Part shown: positions 1-10,103 of the stretch, piece after piece | Numbering within the stretch: the stretch's first letter is position 1 | Layout: each line of letters starts with the position of its first letter | Assembly: GCA_003049485.1 (NCBI GenBank) | Contig: PYST01000204.1 | Span: 1 to 64,000, forward strand | Source: Ophioceras dolichostomum | Lineage: Eukaryota > Ascomycota > Sordariomycetes > Magnaporthales > Ophioceraceae | DNA length: 64,000 nucleotides | Direction of reading: 5' to 3' | Translations under genes and position numbers: made by a program | Notes under the pieces: model-generated | Told to the model about the DNA's origin: nothing | The model's input: the letters and a program-made list of their open reading frames with translations, nothing else | The model's database searches: none

Positions 1-3000
1 AAGCTCCTCTTTCTTTTCTATTTCCTTGTCATTTTCCTGTTCTGGGTTGGCCCTCGTTCCTTTTCCGCTTGTCCCTCAAAAAAGCGATGTGGGATGTGAG
101 GTGGCTTGAGGCTAATGCCGTGCTTTGGTGCTTGGGACACGGACACCACCCATCCCTGGCCTATCAGCGCCTCGACGAAGGCTCCCTATCCAACGCGCTG
201 CCACTCGGCATGCATCGTTTTGACTCAACGACTTCGGTGGAGGGGGCAAAATCTCGAACGACAGCGTGACATGCTGGTGACGCGCATTTATCGACACACA
301 GACTTGGGCGACACATATTTCTGTCCTCCCAATGCTCAGAGGCGTGATATCATTGTCGGGTTTGCTGCGGGGAGGGGGACTCGACTACCACACAAAGGTG
401 AAATGGATGCCCGCTTTCTTGTCCAGAGCTGATTTATCTGCAAGAAGTGCACGGTCTATGTCCCTCCGCCTGGGCATCACCATCCCCATCCCAGGAAGTC
501 CATCCGGATTCATGCAACTCTTCCTGCGTGGACGTGAGCAATGATGCGATGTCATCCTTAAAAACCTCTCTTCGTCCCTGCTCCTCCACTTCAGCCCTAC
601 GAGATGCGCAGGATTCGGGTCCCCACAGTGCCATCGACCCCTTCATTGGTCCTCTCTGGACCACGCGCATACGAAATGCACACCACCCTGACCTCCTTGG
701 CCACCCAGATCACCCAGAGAAAAACTGACCGCCCTTTGCGGACACGTACTTCGCAGACTCTTGGGACAGAGAGGGGGGTTGCATGTACGGAATACGCATC
801 ACTGGTGGGTGGTGTGTCATCCAGCCTGAGTGGCCTTCACGGCCAATGAGCACGGTGCCCGTCTGTCCGTGGAGACCATTATCAGCCCTATCCGAACTGC
901 CCATTCCAGAGGCCTCTGATTCGCAGGTCCCGAACCGCGCTCCCGCAACGGGATGGGCGCCCAGGCTCAAGCTGACATGGCTACCGGACCAAGCCAAATT
1001 GCTGGGTGGTGGTGGGTGGGTAGGTAAGGTTCAAGAGGGCTCGCCCGAGCTCGACCGTTTGGCAGCCAATGGGACGCTAGAAGGTTGCCCTCTTCTTTTA
1101 CACTTCTTTTGCCGGCGCAACCGTTGTCGTGGGTCCAGCATGGCGTTGAGCACACAGAGCTGTGCCCCCCATGATGAAATCAAATCGATTATTGAAGGGC
1201 ATAGATTCTGGTGACACTCCATGACACACATATTGCGACTGCTAGCGCTTGAAAACGAATCGAAACTTGATCGCCGAGCTGGTTTGTCAACGTATCTGCG
1301 GCAGGGAACCTCCTCCTTCACCGAGTAACAGCCGTGGGTTGTCATCAACGGTGTTAGTTAAAGTGCAGCCTAGCGCCCAGTCCGTGCATCGAGGTAAGTA
1401 AAGGCGCCAGAAGCCGACAAGAACGATGAATCAAGGCTAGACCGAGAAAGTTGCTTCCCGTATGATTGATGCCTACCCGGGGCACGCGGGTGGTGGGTGG
1501 CCTCCGACCAGAACGGAGACCCAAGACCCAAAGGAGCCAAACAGAAGCCTTCTCGAAGGTTGCTGCGCCACGATCGATCACTTGGAGCCATCACGCACCA
1601 GCAGGGGAGCCCCACTATCACCACTCAAAGCTCCGAGATCCATCCCCCCAAGGCCAGAACTACCGGACAAACCCGCAATCCTTAAATTGTGGAAGGAAAC
1701 GATCAGAAAAGTTCCAAAATAAGTGGCCTCGTTCGACAGGCAAGCAGGCAGCTGTTTTACGAGCTTCACTCGGGGATCTTGGATCAACAAGGGGTATTTG
1801 CAAAAATTCCCCCTCCTTTCCCTCAGGCGCCCACCTGTTTATTCAGGCACCCACTGTGCTGTCCCTCCTCACCCCCTGAAAGAGCCGGGAGCACCGCCGC
1901 CAGCCACGCCGAGGCCCTTTCGTGGGTTGTAGCCGACCATCCGCGATTCGCCAGCCAGTTCGGTACCAGCCAGAGGAGGGGGGATAGAGACGCCCTGTAG
2001 CTGTTGGCTGGCTGGTCCTTTCCCTGATGATGACCAGTCGCGTTGGAGCCTCGGTACCTGGATGAGAGGCTGCGGCGCTGTGCGACCCCCCACCACCTCT
2101 CCTCCCCCTCCTTCCTCCTCTCGCAATAATAGTAACTGTGCACCTTTTGAAATCGGCGCCGCCGTGGTAAGTTGCACAACCGGGCAGCACAATGCCCCAT
2201 ATCAATATGAGCTTGCAAGAGCTTGCAAGTTCGCGATCGTGGGGCAGCTGTCGGGAGTCGAAAGTGGCGAGGGGGGAAGCTGCCAAGCTGGTGCCCAGTG
2301 CCGGTCCGTGGCCTCTCAGAATCGAGAGGACATCACTCACATTCCATCGAACTCTCTGCCGTGCGTGTCCCACGGCTGGATACCTCCCTGACCTTACACA
2401 CACAAAGTATACAGGGGCAGGGACGACGGCCGGTGTGGAAGTGCCATCGCACAGCAATCAAACTTTCACGGCCCATCGACCGATATGGAAAATCCTCCGA
2501 TCTACACTGATATTTTGCTCTCTTTCTTGAATTCCTTTTTGCCTCCTTTCCTTTCGTGGTTCTAAACATAGCGCGTACATCACGACGGCGGAACATGGGA
2601 GCACAGAGAGCGGTTTCCTACCAACCCGCTTCCATCGTCGAGCTCTGCGCGTGAGCAACCCGCATGTGGCGGGAGCATCACAGAAAGAGTATCACAGAAT
2701 GTCCACCCTGAGCTACTAACGCATCTATCATGTGCCACAAAACACGGGGGGAGCAGCGCACTGCCTAACTGCACTACGTGCTGCACTCTCGCATTGCCTC
2801 TGATGAAAGAGCGCATCGCTATCATTATCACCACCACGGGTAGGTAGGTAGGCGGACGGACCGGCCCAACCTCGCAGAGACAAGTCTGGTATCACGACCG
2901 CACGACGCTGCTGGTCTGAGTCAGATTTATCTGGGTTGATGTCTCTGGGGATCGGATCTGCTGTGTGATCAACAACCAAAAAGAGGGTTAAAAAAAGGGA

Positions 3001-4906
3001 AACGGAAAGTTAAAAAAGAGAAACAAGAGAAACATAGAGGAGGGAAGCAGGGCCCACGGTGCACACCGATGTGTGGATGAAAGGAGGAAACTGGGCAACA
3101 TGCAAGCGAACCTCAACCTGGAGGCGTGACAGGAGCATCGTTACATGCCAGCGGTTGAGTGCGACCGCAACCGCTCGGCGATCGGAGCCGTGGAGGATGC
3201 GGAATAGGCCCGAAAGCAAATTTGGTATGGACGGGATTCTCTCTCTCACACTCTCTCACTATCTCTCACTGCCGTTTGCTCCTGATGCTGACGGACAGCT
3301 CATGGGATACCTACCTAGGTACACAGTACCTCCACGCATGAGGACATCACGAAGACGAGATGGAAGCTGAGAGGAAACTTGGGAGGAGAATGAGAGGCTC
3401 AAGTCTGGGGTTAACGGAAATTAGGAAAAAGACACAAATCCGAGCACCGAAAACTATCTAAGGTGCCTAAGCCGTTAGCTGTTCCTCCCTGGATTGCTTG
3501 CGATCTATGGTAGATGATCGTTGTCCAGCTGAACTTCCAATCTGTGATGCTACCCCATTTTCGACCATCGTCTTCCGTGGGCGCCGGAAGCGATTCCCTC
3601 CTCCCTCCTCCCTCCTCCCACCACTCCCTCTCCCTCCTCTGTCTTCCCCGCTCGACCGGCTTCCCGGTAGGTTTCATTCGGATTTCACTTCTCAAGTGGG
3701 CATCGACTGCGCGCTGTTCACGCCGTTCACGAGGACAAGAAAAGGCGGCGACACTTCAAGCGAACTACCTACCTAGGTATCTATCTGCTTCGTCGGATCT
3801 CACGAATCTCGTCTAGGAAGGCCTGTAGGTAGGTAGCGTCCCAAATTGACGCGGGAACATGAATGCACCAGGCCACTCTGGGGATGGTACTGGGGTGATA
3901 GGTGCTACTGCTACTACGACACTGCGTCAGAGTCGGGAGGGCCCTCGCATCAATATTTTGTACGTGCATGTAACAGCGAATCCCCCCTCACCGAGAGCCA
4001 AATTGGGAACATCGAGCATAAGTAATATAAATGTCCCGAAACGACGAGCGGGTGGTTGTGGTGCGTTTAGCTCCTCCTCGGAGGCGGGAAGGGCTGCAGG
4101 TGGCTGCATATGGCGTCCTCTTCGAGGGCTAACTTTCGACATTTTCTGGGCCGAAATCTCGATTTTGAATTTCGTCTTTTGTCAGCTCTCGCGATCAGGA
4201 AGGTGATCATTTCCTGATAACAATTGAGAGATAGACGGAACATGCAGGGATGTTAAGTGATTGATATCATACTTTGTCATTTCTTACACTTTTGTCCTTC
4301 ATCGTCGGTATAGCCAGCGAGGGCCATAGAGCTGGCTTGACAGCGAGCCAGCCTTAACCTTCCGATTAAAGGCTTGGGAGGGCGCCGTGGAAAGAAACGG
4401 TGGGTGGTATCGGTTGGCGCCTCTGTGGGGTTAATCCACCACCCTCACAACCTGCCTCACAACGTGCACATTTACGACCACTCCTTCGTCAGTGGCGGGA
4501 ACTCCTTGGTTGATTGCTGGGGAGCATTGCCAAATCTTCGGTAAATGCTGGACCTCTCTACATGGAGGATGATTCGCGCCAGCGCATCTACTTCATCTGT
4601 GAACGATTACTGCCATAGGGCCCGTAGCCGACATTCCGGGTCCTCAGCCCTACCCATCAGGACCCTCTTGACCCTCCTCCTCACGGAGAGATCTCAACAA
4701 GGAAACTAAAGCCGGAGATACGGTAGCGAACCAGACGCCCAGACAGACGCCCAGAGAGACGCCCAGACTTTCCCCCATTGAGCCCCATTCCACCCCAGTG
4801 CCACAGCTCCTTCCTCATTGGACCCCTTTCCTTACCTTCGTTGGCAGTGCTCTGGCGCTAGCATAGCAGTTCGATATATCGCCCCCCAACCTTACTCAAC
4901 AATGCA
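1..4906. other. Gene-free stretch upstream of RIT1
   Basis: No reading frame here shows a recognisable family, a convincing splice pattern or sustained coding-like composition. The longest open frame is about 200 codons on the minus strand near 1843-2457, and its Arg/Gly/Ala-rich translation looks like noncoding GC-rich DNA. The stretch holds GT-rich runs (around 798-812, 1001-1023 and 1488-1500), pyrimidine-rich tracts near 3595-3650, several TAGG/CCTA motifs (2839-2851, 3309-3322, 3765-3779, 3823-3834) and a 12-bp tandem repeat at 4733-4768. The last few hundred bases should contain the promoter and 5' UTR of RIT1. Confidence 0.6.
4733..4768. repeat. 12-bp tandem repeat, three copies, upstream of RIT1
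   Basis: Three adjacent 12-mers at 4733-4744, 4745-4756 and 4757-4768 read AGACGCCCAGAC, AGACGCCCAGAG and AGACGCCCAGAC. The array ends about 140 bases before the RIT1 start codon, so it lies in the promoter or 5' UTR. No function can be read from the sequence. Confidence 0.85.
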
Positions 4907-6760
4907 ATGGCCTTCGCGGCCTCAGATCTCGTTTTCTCGGAGCAGGCGAACCACAACTTCTCCCGGATCCTGGGCGAGCTGAAGCGATCGAACCTCAGCA
5001 TCGCGAACCGGCTGAGGTCGGTGCAGGACGATGCAGAGTTCGTCCGCGAGACGGCAGCGGCGTTCCAACGGCCTCTAGTGGCCAACGAGAGGTGTGGGAG
5101 CTGGTATATCCACCCACGGGACAAGGTTGCTTCGGCGTACTTCAAGAGCACGGATGGACACGCCGGCCAGTGGAAGTTCAGCACGAGGAGGCTGAATCTC
5201 CACCTGCTACCCTTGATCGGAGAAAACGACGGGTTAGTGCTCGATTTGGGGAGTGACGGTTCCGTTGAGAGAGGCCGCCGTCACATGAAGTCGGGCTCCT
5301 ACCAGCCCACCTCCCTACCTACTTGCCTCCCTAGTTAGCCTCCTCGTATCCACACCCTGAATCGACTCACTAACGTGGCTCCTGGAGATAGATGTATCAT
5401 CGTGGACTCTACGCGACGAGGCAAAAGCAAGTCTACACCGCTAGTCAGCTATCCATCCTTTCAGGAGGGCTTCTAGGGGGGCTTCCCAAGCTCCACGCTG
5501 TCTGACATCAACCCCCTTCGCACTAACACCGAACACTCCCTCCAAACAGGAATACCAGATGCCTTGAGCAAAACGATACCGATATGGTGCTGCGTCCTCA
5601 ACCGGGCTCTCTTCCCAGAGCTTGCGGAATCAAACCAACAGGAGCACGAGATCCATGTGCCCCCACAGGCCGTGTCGGCCTCCGAGCACAGCCAAATGCA
5701 AGCACGAATAGCCGACTTTGTAAGCTCCCTCCAGCGTCTAGGTCTAGACCTTGCATCCCTGCGGCGCCAACTTCGCAAGCCACTAAGGCCCATCTGGGTC
5801 AATCGGCCGGAAGACGGCGGGGGGATGGGAGGTTTTGAAAGTGAAACCCCACCTTCTTTTCCCCCTTCCGCCAGCGGCGACGGCGACGGCGACAGCGACG
5901 GCGACTCGGTTGCGAAGAAGCCATCCGTATTCGAGAACTCCCACCCCGTGATCTGCTGCACGAGCTCGCGGCGGGTCGGCGGCGGCGGCGGCGCCGAGAC
6001 GAGCGAGCTGAGCGAGTCTGGCTACATCCAGGGCGCAGGCGATGACACCGAGAACTGGGCGCACGGCCTGACGCCGCCCGTCTTCTGGGCACACGCCGAC
6101 CTTCTGCTGTCCACGCCCGAGGCCGAGCTCCCCGACCTGATAAGGTCGCTAGTCTCGGAGGCTGAGTCGAGCCGCCGTCGCGCCGCGACGGCGGCGGGGA
6201 GTGGCGGCATCGTCGCCAAAGAGCTGTTCGCGGCGACTCACGGCTGTGCTTTTTCCATATCCGTCGGGGTGTTGCCCGCCGATGGGTCACCAGAGCCCAG
6301 TGAACCCGGTCAGGTGATTCTGGCGCTCTCACCGGAGCTCACCAAACCAGAAGAGTGGAAGAAAACTTCGACCACGTTAGAGATGGGGCTCGGAAAGAGC
6401 AAGATAGCGAGCCGAAGCCTAAGGCTGGCTCTACCCGTGATCTGTGACTTCATCCAAGAGCAGCTGCGGCTGGAGCCTCAACCGAACACCGGCGACAATA
6501 GCGGCGAAGGCTGGTCACGACAGAGGCCGATCAAGGTCCTGATAGCTTGCGAGACGGGGAAAGACGTCTCCGTCGGGGTCGCACTCGCCCTGGCATGTCG
6601 TTTCCTGGATCAACAAGACGACGGGGACCGAGCCGGTCCCGTAACAAAAGACTCCATCCGGGTGAAGCTCGGTCGCATAATGACAACTATGCCAGATGCA
6701 AACCCAAGCCGGGCAACGCTCCAGAGCGTGAATAGCTTCCTCATGGACTGGCACAGCTGA
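4907..6760 (+). CDS. rit1: tRNA A64-2'-O-ribosylphosphate transferase (Rit1)
   Basis: Rit1 transfers a ribosyl phosphate to A64 of initiator tRNA-Met, which keeps that tRNA out of elongation. I assemble three exons: 4907-5232, 5392-5426 (35 nt) and 5550-6760, giving 523 aa, close to the yeast length. Family signatures run through the protein: NRLRSVQDDAEFV near residues 43-55, RCGSWY, YFKSTDGHAGQWKFSTRRLN, then across the micro-exon DG-CIIVDSTRRGK-RIPDALSKTIPIW, and GYIQGAGDDTENWAHGLTP in the C-terminal half. The C-terminal stretch VLIACETGKDVSVGVALALA resembles a phosphatase-like loop known from this family. Intron 2 (5427-5549) starts with GC rather than GT: only AAAA|GCAAGT joined to CAG|GAATACC keeps the frame and restores the conserved GKRIPDALSK. 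Intron 1 (5233-5391) is GT-AG with a CTAAC branch site. A glycine- and aspartate-rich insert lies near residues 210-270. The start was chosen as the first ATG in frame with the conserved N-terminus. Confidence 0.93.
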
Positions 6761-7168
6761 ATCAGACGGGAGGAGAGGAGACACGAAGGGGTCAAAAAAA
6801 GAGGAAGACCGCTGGAGCGAAAACCGATAGATCTATTATGATGATGAACTCGTCCGTCGTTTCTCTCTCTCTCTCCATGTCCAAGCATAGCTTCGTCCAG
6901 CCGGCTCTATCTAATCTTGGATGGATCTATTGCATGATTTTAAGCAGCTCTAAGTCCAGGAAAGTCGTAAAGCAACAGAAGCGCTAAAAAAAAGCGAAGC
7001 AAGAAATGACAAACATAAAAAAGTATTAGACCAAACAGCGACCCCGAGAGTGAGCGCTACGGCAAAATGAATCGCCAAGGAGGTTAAGTAAATCCTAGCA
7101 TCCAGACAGCCAGTCTCCATCGTGCCATACAAGGAAAAAAAAATGACCCCAGCAAGGGCATCCGTCCG
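6761..7168. other. Convergent 3' intergenic stretch
   Basis: This lies between the RIT1 stop and the end of the open frame that follows the HAD gene. It contains a short CT tract near 6861-6875 and A-rich runs, as expected for two converging 3' UTRs. No gene was seen. Confidence 0.6.
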
Positions 7169-7609
7169 TCAGATCCACCAGTCGTCTTCCGCATCAGCCA
7201 AAGGAAGAGCGTCGTCGAAAGCAGAGTCGGGAGTACAACTGAGAGGCGAAAGCGGTGTGAAGACGGCCGCGGTAGCGTTGAGTGTGCTAGAAGGCGGAGT
7301 CAGGAAGTGCGAGGGCGAGGACGAGGGCGAGGGCGACGAGGACGGCGAAGGTGAGGAAGAGGTCTGAGCAACCGCCACTGCAGAACAAATAGCAGTACCA
7401 GCGTCCACCGTCGTCATCACCCCTGCCACCAACTCCTTGTTCACGATGGCAGCGACAGAAACAGCAACGGAATCAGTTTTCCACATCATCTGCCGCCGCC
7501 CTGCCTCCCGCTCCGCCTCCCGTTCCGCCTCCGCCGCCATGCGGCGCTTGCCCCCCTCGCGCTCGTTGTACTCGTCGATACACCGCAAGAGCCACGCGCG
7601 AAACGGCTC
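7169..7609 (-). other. 146-codon open frame in frame after the HAD gene stop codon
   Basis: Immediately after the TAG that ends the HAD phosphatase (7612-7610), the same frame stays open for 146 codons and ends at 7169. The translation begins EPFRAWLLRCIDEYNEREGG, continues through an Ala/Glu/Arg helix-like stretch (AEAEREAEREAGRRQ), then a Ser-Pro repeat (SSSPSPSSSPSPSSSPS) and ends ADAEDDWWI. There is no ATG for the first 23 codons, which argues against an independent gene starting here. I saw no good donor site that would splice out the TAG. It may be a readthrough extension, a genuine 3' UTR that happens to be open, or a strain-specific nonsense change or sequencing error in a longer protein. 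Known relatives of the HAD protein usually end about where the TAG is. Confidence 0.35.
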
Positions 7610-8353
7610 CTAGATCTCGCCCGTCTCAATCTTGTGCATGCAGGCCGGGAACTCCTTCCAGTCGCGCATGGAGACGACGGCTCCGGCCTCGGTGAGGACG
7701 GCCTCCATCTCGCCCTGCTTGTCGGCCGGGTAAGGGCCCACGTAGGCGACGGTCTTGATGCCCGCGCGCGTGGCGCTCAGCGTGCCGCTGCGCGAGTCCT
7801 CGACGGCGACGCACTGGTCCGGGGTGAAGCCCAGCTCGCGCATGGCGTGCAGGTACACGGCCGGGTCGGGCTTGCTGGTGGGCGGGTTGATGCTCGTGGC
7901 GGCCGAGTAGACGCGGCTGCCGAAGTGGGGCGAAAACTCGACCTTCTCGAGGGAGGCCTGGACGCGGCGCAGGGCGCTGCTGGAGACGACGGCTAGCGTG
8001 TATCCGCCCCGGTCGGCGAGCTTCTGGAGCTCGGCGACGACGCCCTCGCAGGGTTGGAGGGAGCTCTTGAGCTTGGCGATGACGACGTCCTCCTCGCGCT
8101 TGACGTACGTCTCCAGCTCCTCGGGCGTCAGGTCGAGGCCGTGCTGCTTCTGAAGGGTGACCATCATGCCGCGGAAGTTCTGGCCGACGAACTCCTTGAT
8201 CAGCGTCTCGCCCGTGAAGGGGGGCAGATTCAGGCCCTTGGACGCGCAGATCTCGTTGATCAGCTCGGCGCAGCCCTCGAATGCGAGCTCCTCCGAGAGG
8301 ACTAGTGTGTTGTCACAGTCGAAGAGGATCGCCTTGATCGGGTGGGAAGCCAT
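7610..8353 (-). CDS. HAD-superfamily phosphatase (phosphoglucomutase/GS1-like subgroup)
   Basis: A single exon of 247 aa. Haloacid-dehalogenase-like hydrolases remove phosphate from small phosphorylated metabolites using an aspartyl nucleophile. Motif I is FDCDNTLV at residues 11-18 (Asp12 nucleophile, Asp14 acid/base). Motif II is the serine stretch AVVSSSALRR in mid-protein. Motif III is the lysine of SKPDPAVY, and motif IV is the acidic VAVEDSRSG that holds Mg2+. The alpha-helical cap lies between motifs I and II, as in the beta-phosphoglucomutase-like subgroup. The substrate cannot be told from sequence. No signal peptide or membrane segment is visible, so it is probably cytosolic. The start ATG at 8353 sits just before the conserved first strand, and upstream in the 5' UTR is a C-rich run (G-rich on the plus strand, 8362-8383). 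The frame continues open past the stop (separate entry). Confidence 0.9.
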   Translation of the reverse strand: MASHPIKAILFDCDNTLVLSEELAFEGCAELINEICASKGLNLPPFTGETLIKEFVGQNFRGMMVTLQKQHGLDLTPEELETYVKREEDVVIAKLKSSLQPCEGVVAELQKLADRGGYTLAVVSSSALRRVQASLEKVEFSPHFGSRVYSAATSINPPTSKPDPAVYLHAMRELGFTPDQCVAVEDSRSGTLSATRAGIKTVAYVGPYPADKQGEMEAVLTEAGAVVSMRDWKEFPACMHKIETGEI

Positions 8354-10103
8354 CTTTGCTTTGGGTGGTGGTGGGTGGTGGGTGGATATGATGTGATCCT
8401 TTGCGTGTGGCTGAACTCAAGAGACACGGAGAGAACGAGAGAGAAATCAGGTTCGCCTAGAACAATATGTTGAAAAGAAGCCTGATTCAAGAACCACACG
8501 ACAAAAGAGGAGGAAATTGGGACGACGGAGAAGTACCGAATGACTCGAGGCAAGGCAAGCTGCTGCACCAGGAATCTACCGATCAAATCAAAGAAATTTG
8601 AATGCCGGACTGAAGGAGAGATCAAGGGGAAACGAGAGAGAAAAGCAGGTGAAGGAGAGGAAAGGAGAGTAGAGGAAGGACCACACAGGAAGCCACGGGG
8701 TCCTTATACAGGCTGACATTAGGAGACAGGCACTGCCCACGAGCGAGAAGAGAAGAGCCGAATAACAAAGCAAACGGAGAGGAAGAGTCGTCAGGGAACC
8801 CTGATCGACGCTTCCCGGACCCGTTTTCTGCCCACCAAACAAGCCCAGGGATTATTCGGGCATGTTGGGAGCCCCCAACTGCCAACTAAGCTAACAGCTA
8901 ACTCACGACTGCGCAACACAAGGATGCGACGACGGCCTGGTCGGTCGGCCGGCCACCTACTCCCGAGGTAGGTGCCGAGCAGTACACTACGGAGGGTGTA
9001 CGGGTCAGATGGCAGCGAAGATGGAAGCGAAGAGCAACCGAGCGAGTATACAACAAGCAAAAACAGACCAATACTCGAACTGCAACAATGCGGCTTTGTC
9101 CAACTTTCCTTCCTCTGGCTGTCTGCCCCTCCACCCAGTGTCGTCATTCTACTTTATGGTGGGGACATGACTGGGGCACGCCGCTGCTGCACGCGCACAG
9201 ACACCCCCTGAATTCGGGACGAGAGACAGCGATCACAGATCAATCACATCAGTTGAAGTGGGGGTGTTTGTTGACCGTGCAGATTTGCTTCAACTTTTCG
9301 GGTAGACGGATGGACAAGATACTGCCGAACGATCTGATCGTGTGTGCGCGGGGGGTGGACACTGGAAGGAACCTCTTGACTGGCCGTGGATGGCATGTGA
9401 GCGAATCGCGGGGGAAGGGCAATGGCAATGAATGAAGGTCAGCGATGAGCCAGGAGCATCTCCTGGCTCAAGGGCGGACTCCACATATCAAGGCTTGAAG
9501 ATATCGCCATTCCGAATGTCCACCTGTAAGCTGTTCGAATCTTCAGTTGGTAAGGCACCAACCTCCTTGCCAGGGAATACTGGATTTCAGACAATCCGGT
9601 AGGTACTTCGGGAAATTTTCTTGGGCAATTGCCATGCTGCTCGCGGGGGTTCAGGTCAGCGCCACTCTCATGTTAGTCGGCCGGGTCGGTAGTTGGCGCG
9701 GCCCGGACGGAGGAATGGTCTCGCATCCTGCCTCCCAGGCCCGACTCAAGAAACACCGCGTGGGTTGGTTGGCGAAGCAAGTGGCCCCCGCGCTGTTGTT
9801 CGAAGAGGGGGGGAAATTGCTGACAGCTTAAATACGCAAGTAAAAAACCGGAAAACCAACCCAATTGAAGCATCCGTCAGCAGGCGGTGAGCAAATGCTA
9901 GCGCGTTAGTGGTCGGTCGAGTCTGGGAAGAGGTGAGAATCCTGGATGTCGTAGAGGCAAAAGATGGATATTAAGAACGGAGTATAATATTATATACAAT
10001 GCACAGATAGGTAAGGCAGGTATATTTAGGTAGGTAGGTAGGTAGGTAGGTAGTTGAACAGGCGCGCTTTCTTTCATACACATGTGCTTCAAGTTTCTCC
10101 TCA
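8354..10103. other. Intergenic stretch between HAD gene and DSC1
   Basis: This holds the promoter and 5' UTR of the minus-strand HAD gene and the 3' UTR of DSC1. Visible structure is limited to the GT-rich run at 8362-8383, purine-rich DNA around 8600-8780 and the (TAGG)n tract at 10027-10053. No open frame has family features. Confidence 0.6.
10027..10053. repeat. TAGG tetranucleotide microsatellite
   Basis: Nearly seven consecutive TAGG units lie about 50 bases beyond the DSC1 stop codon, probably in its 3' UTR. This is the longest of many TAGG/CCTA runs scattered through the window's noncoding DNA. Confidence 0.9.

Noticed and set aside
1843..2457. 204-codon frame on the minus strand
   Set aside because: Low-complexity Gly/Arg-rich translation, no start context, no splice or family support.
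9525..9600. TTCGAATC followed by a D-arm-like TTCAGTTGGTAAGG
   Set aside because: The elements are in the wrong order for a tRNA and no cloverleaf can be drawn.
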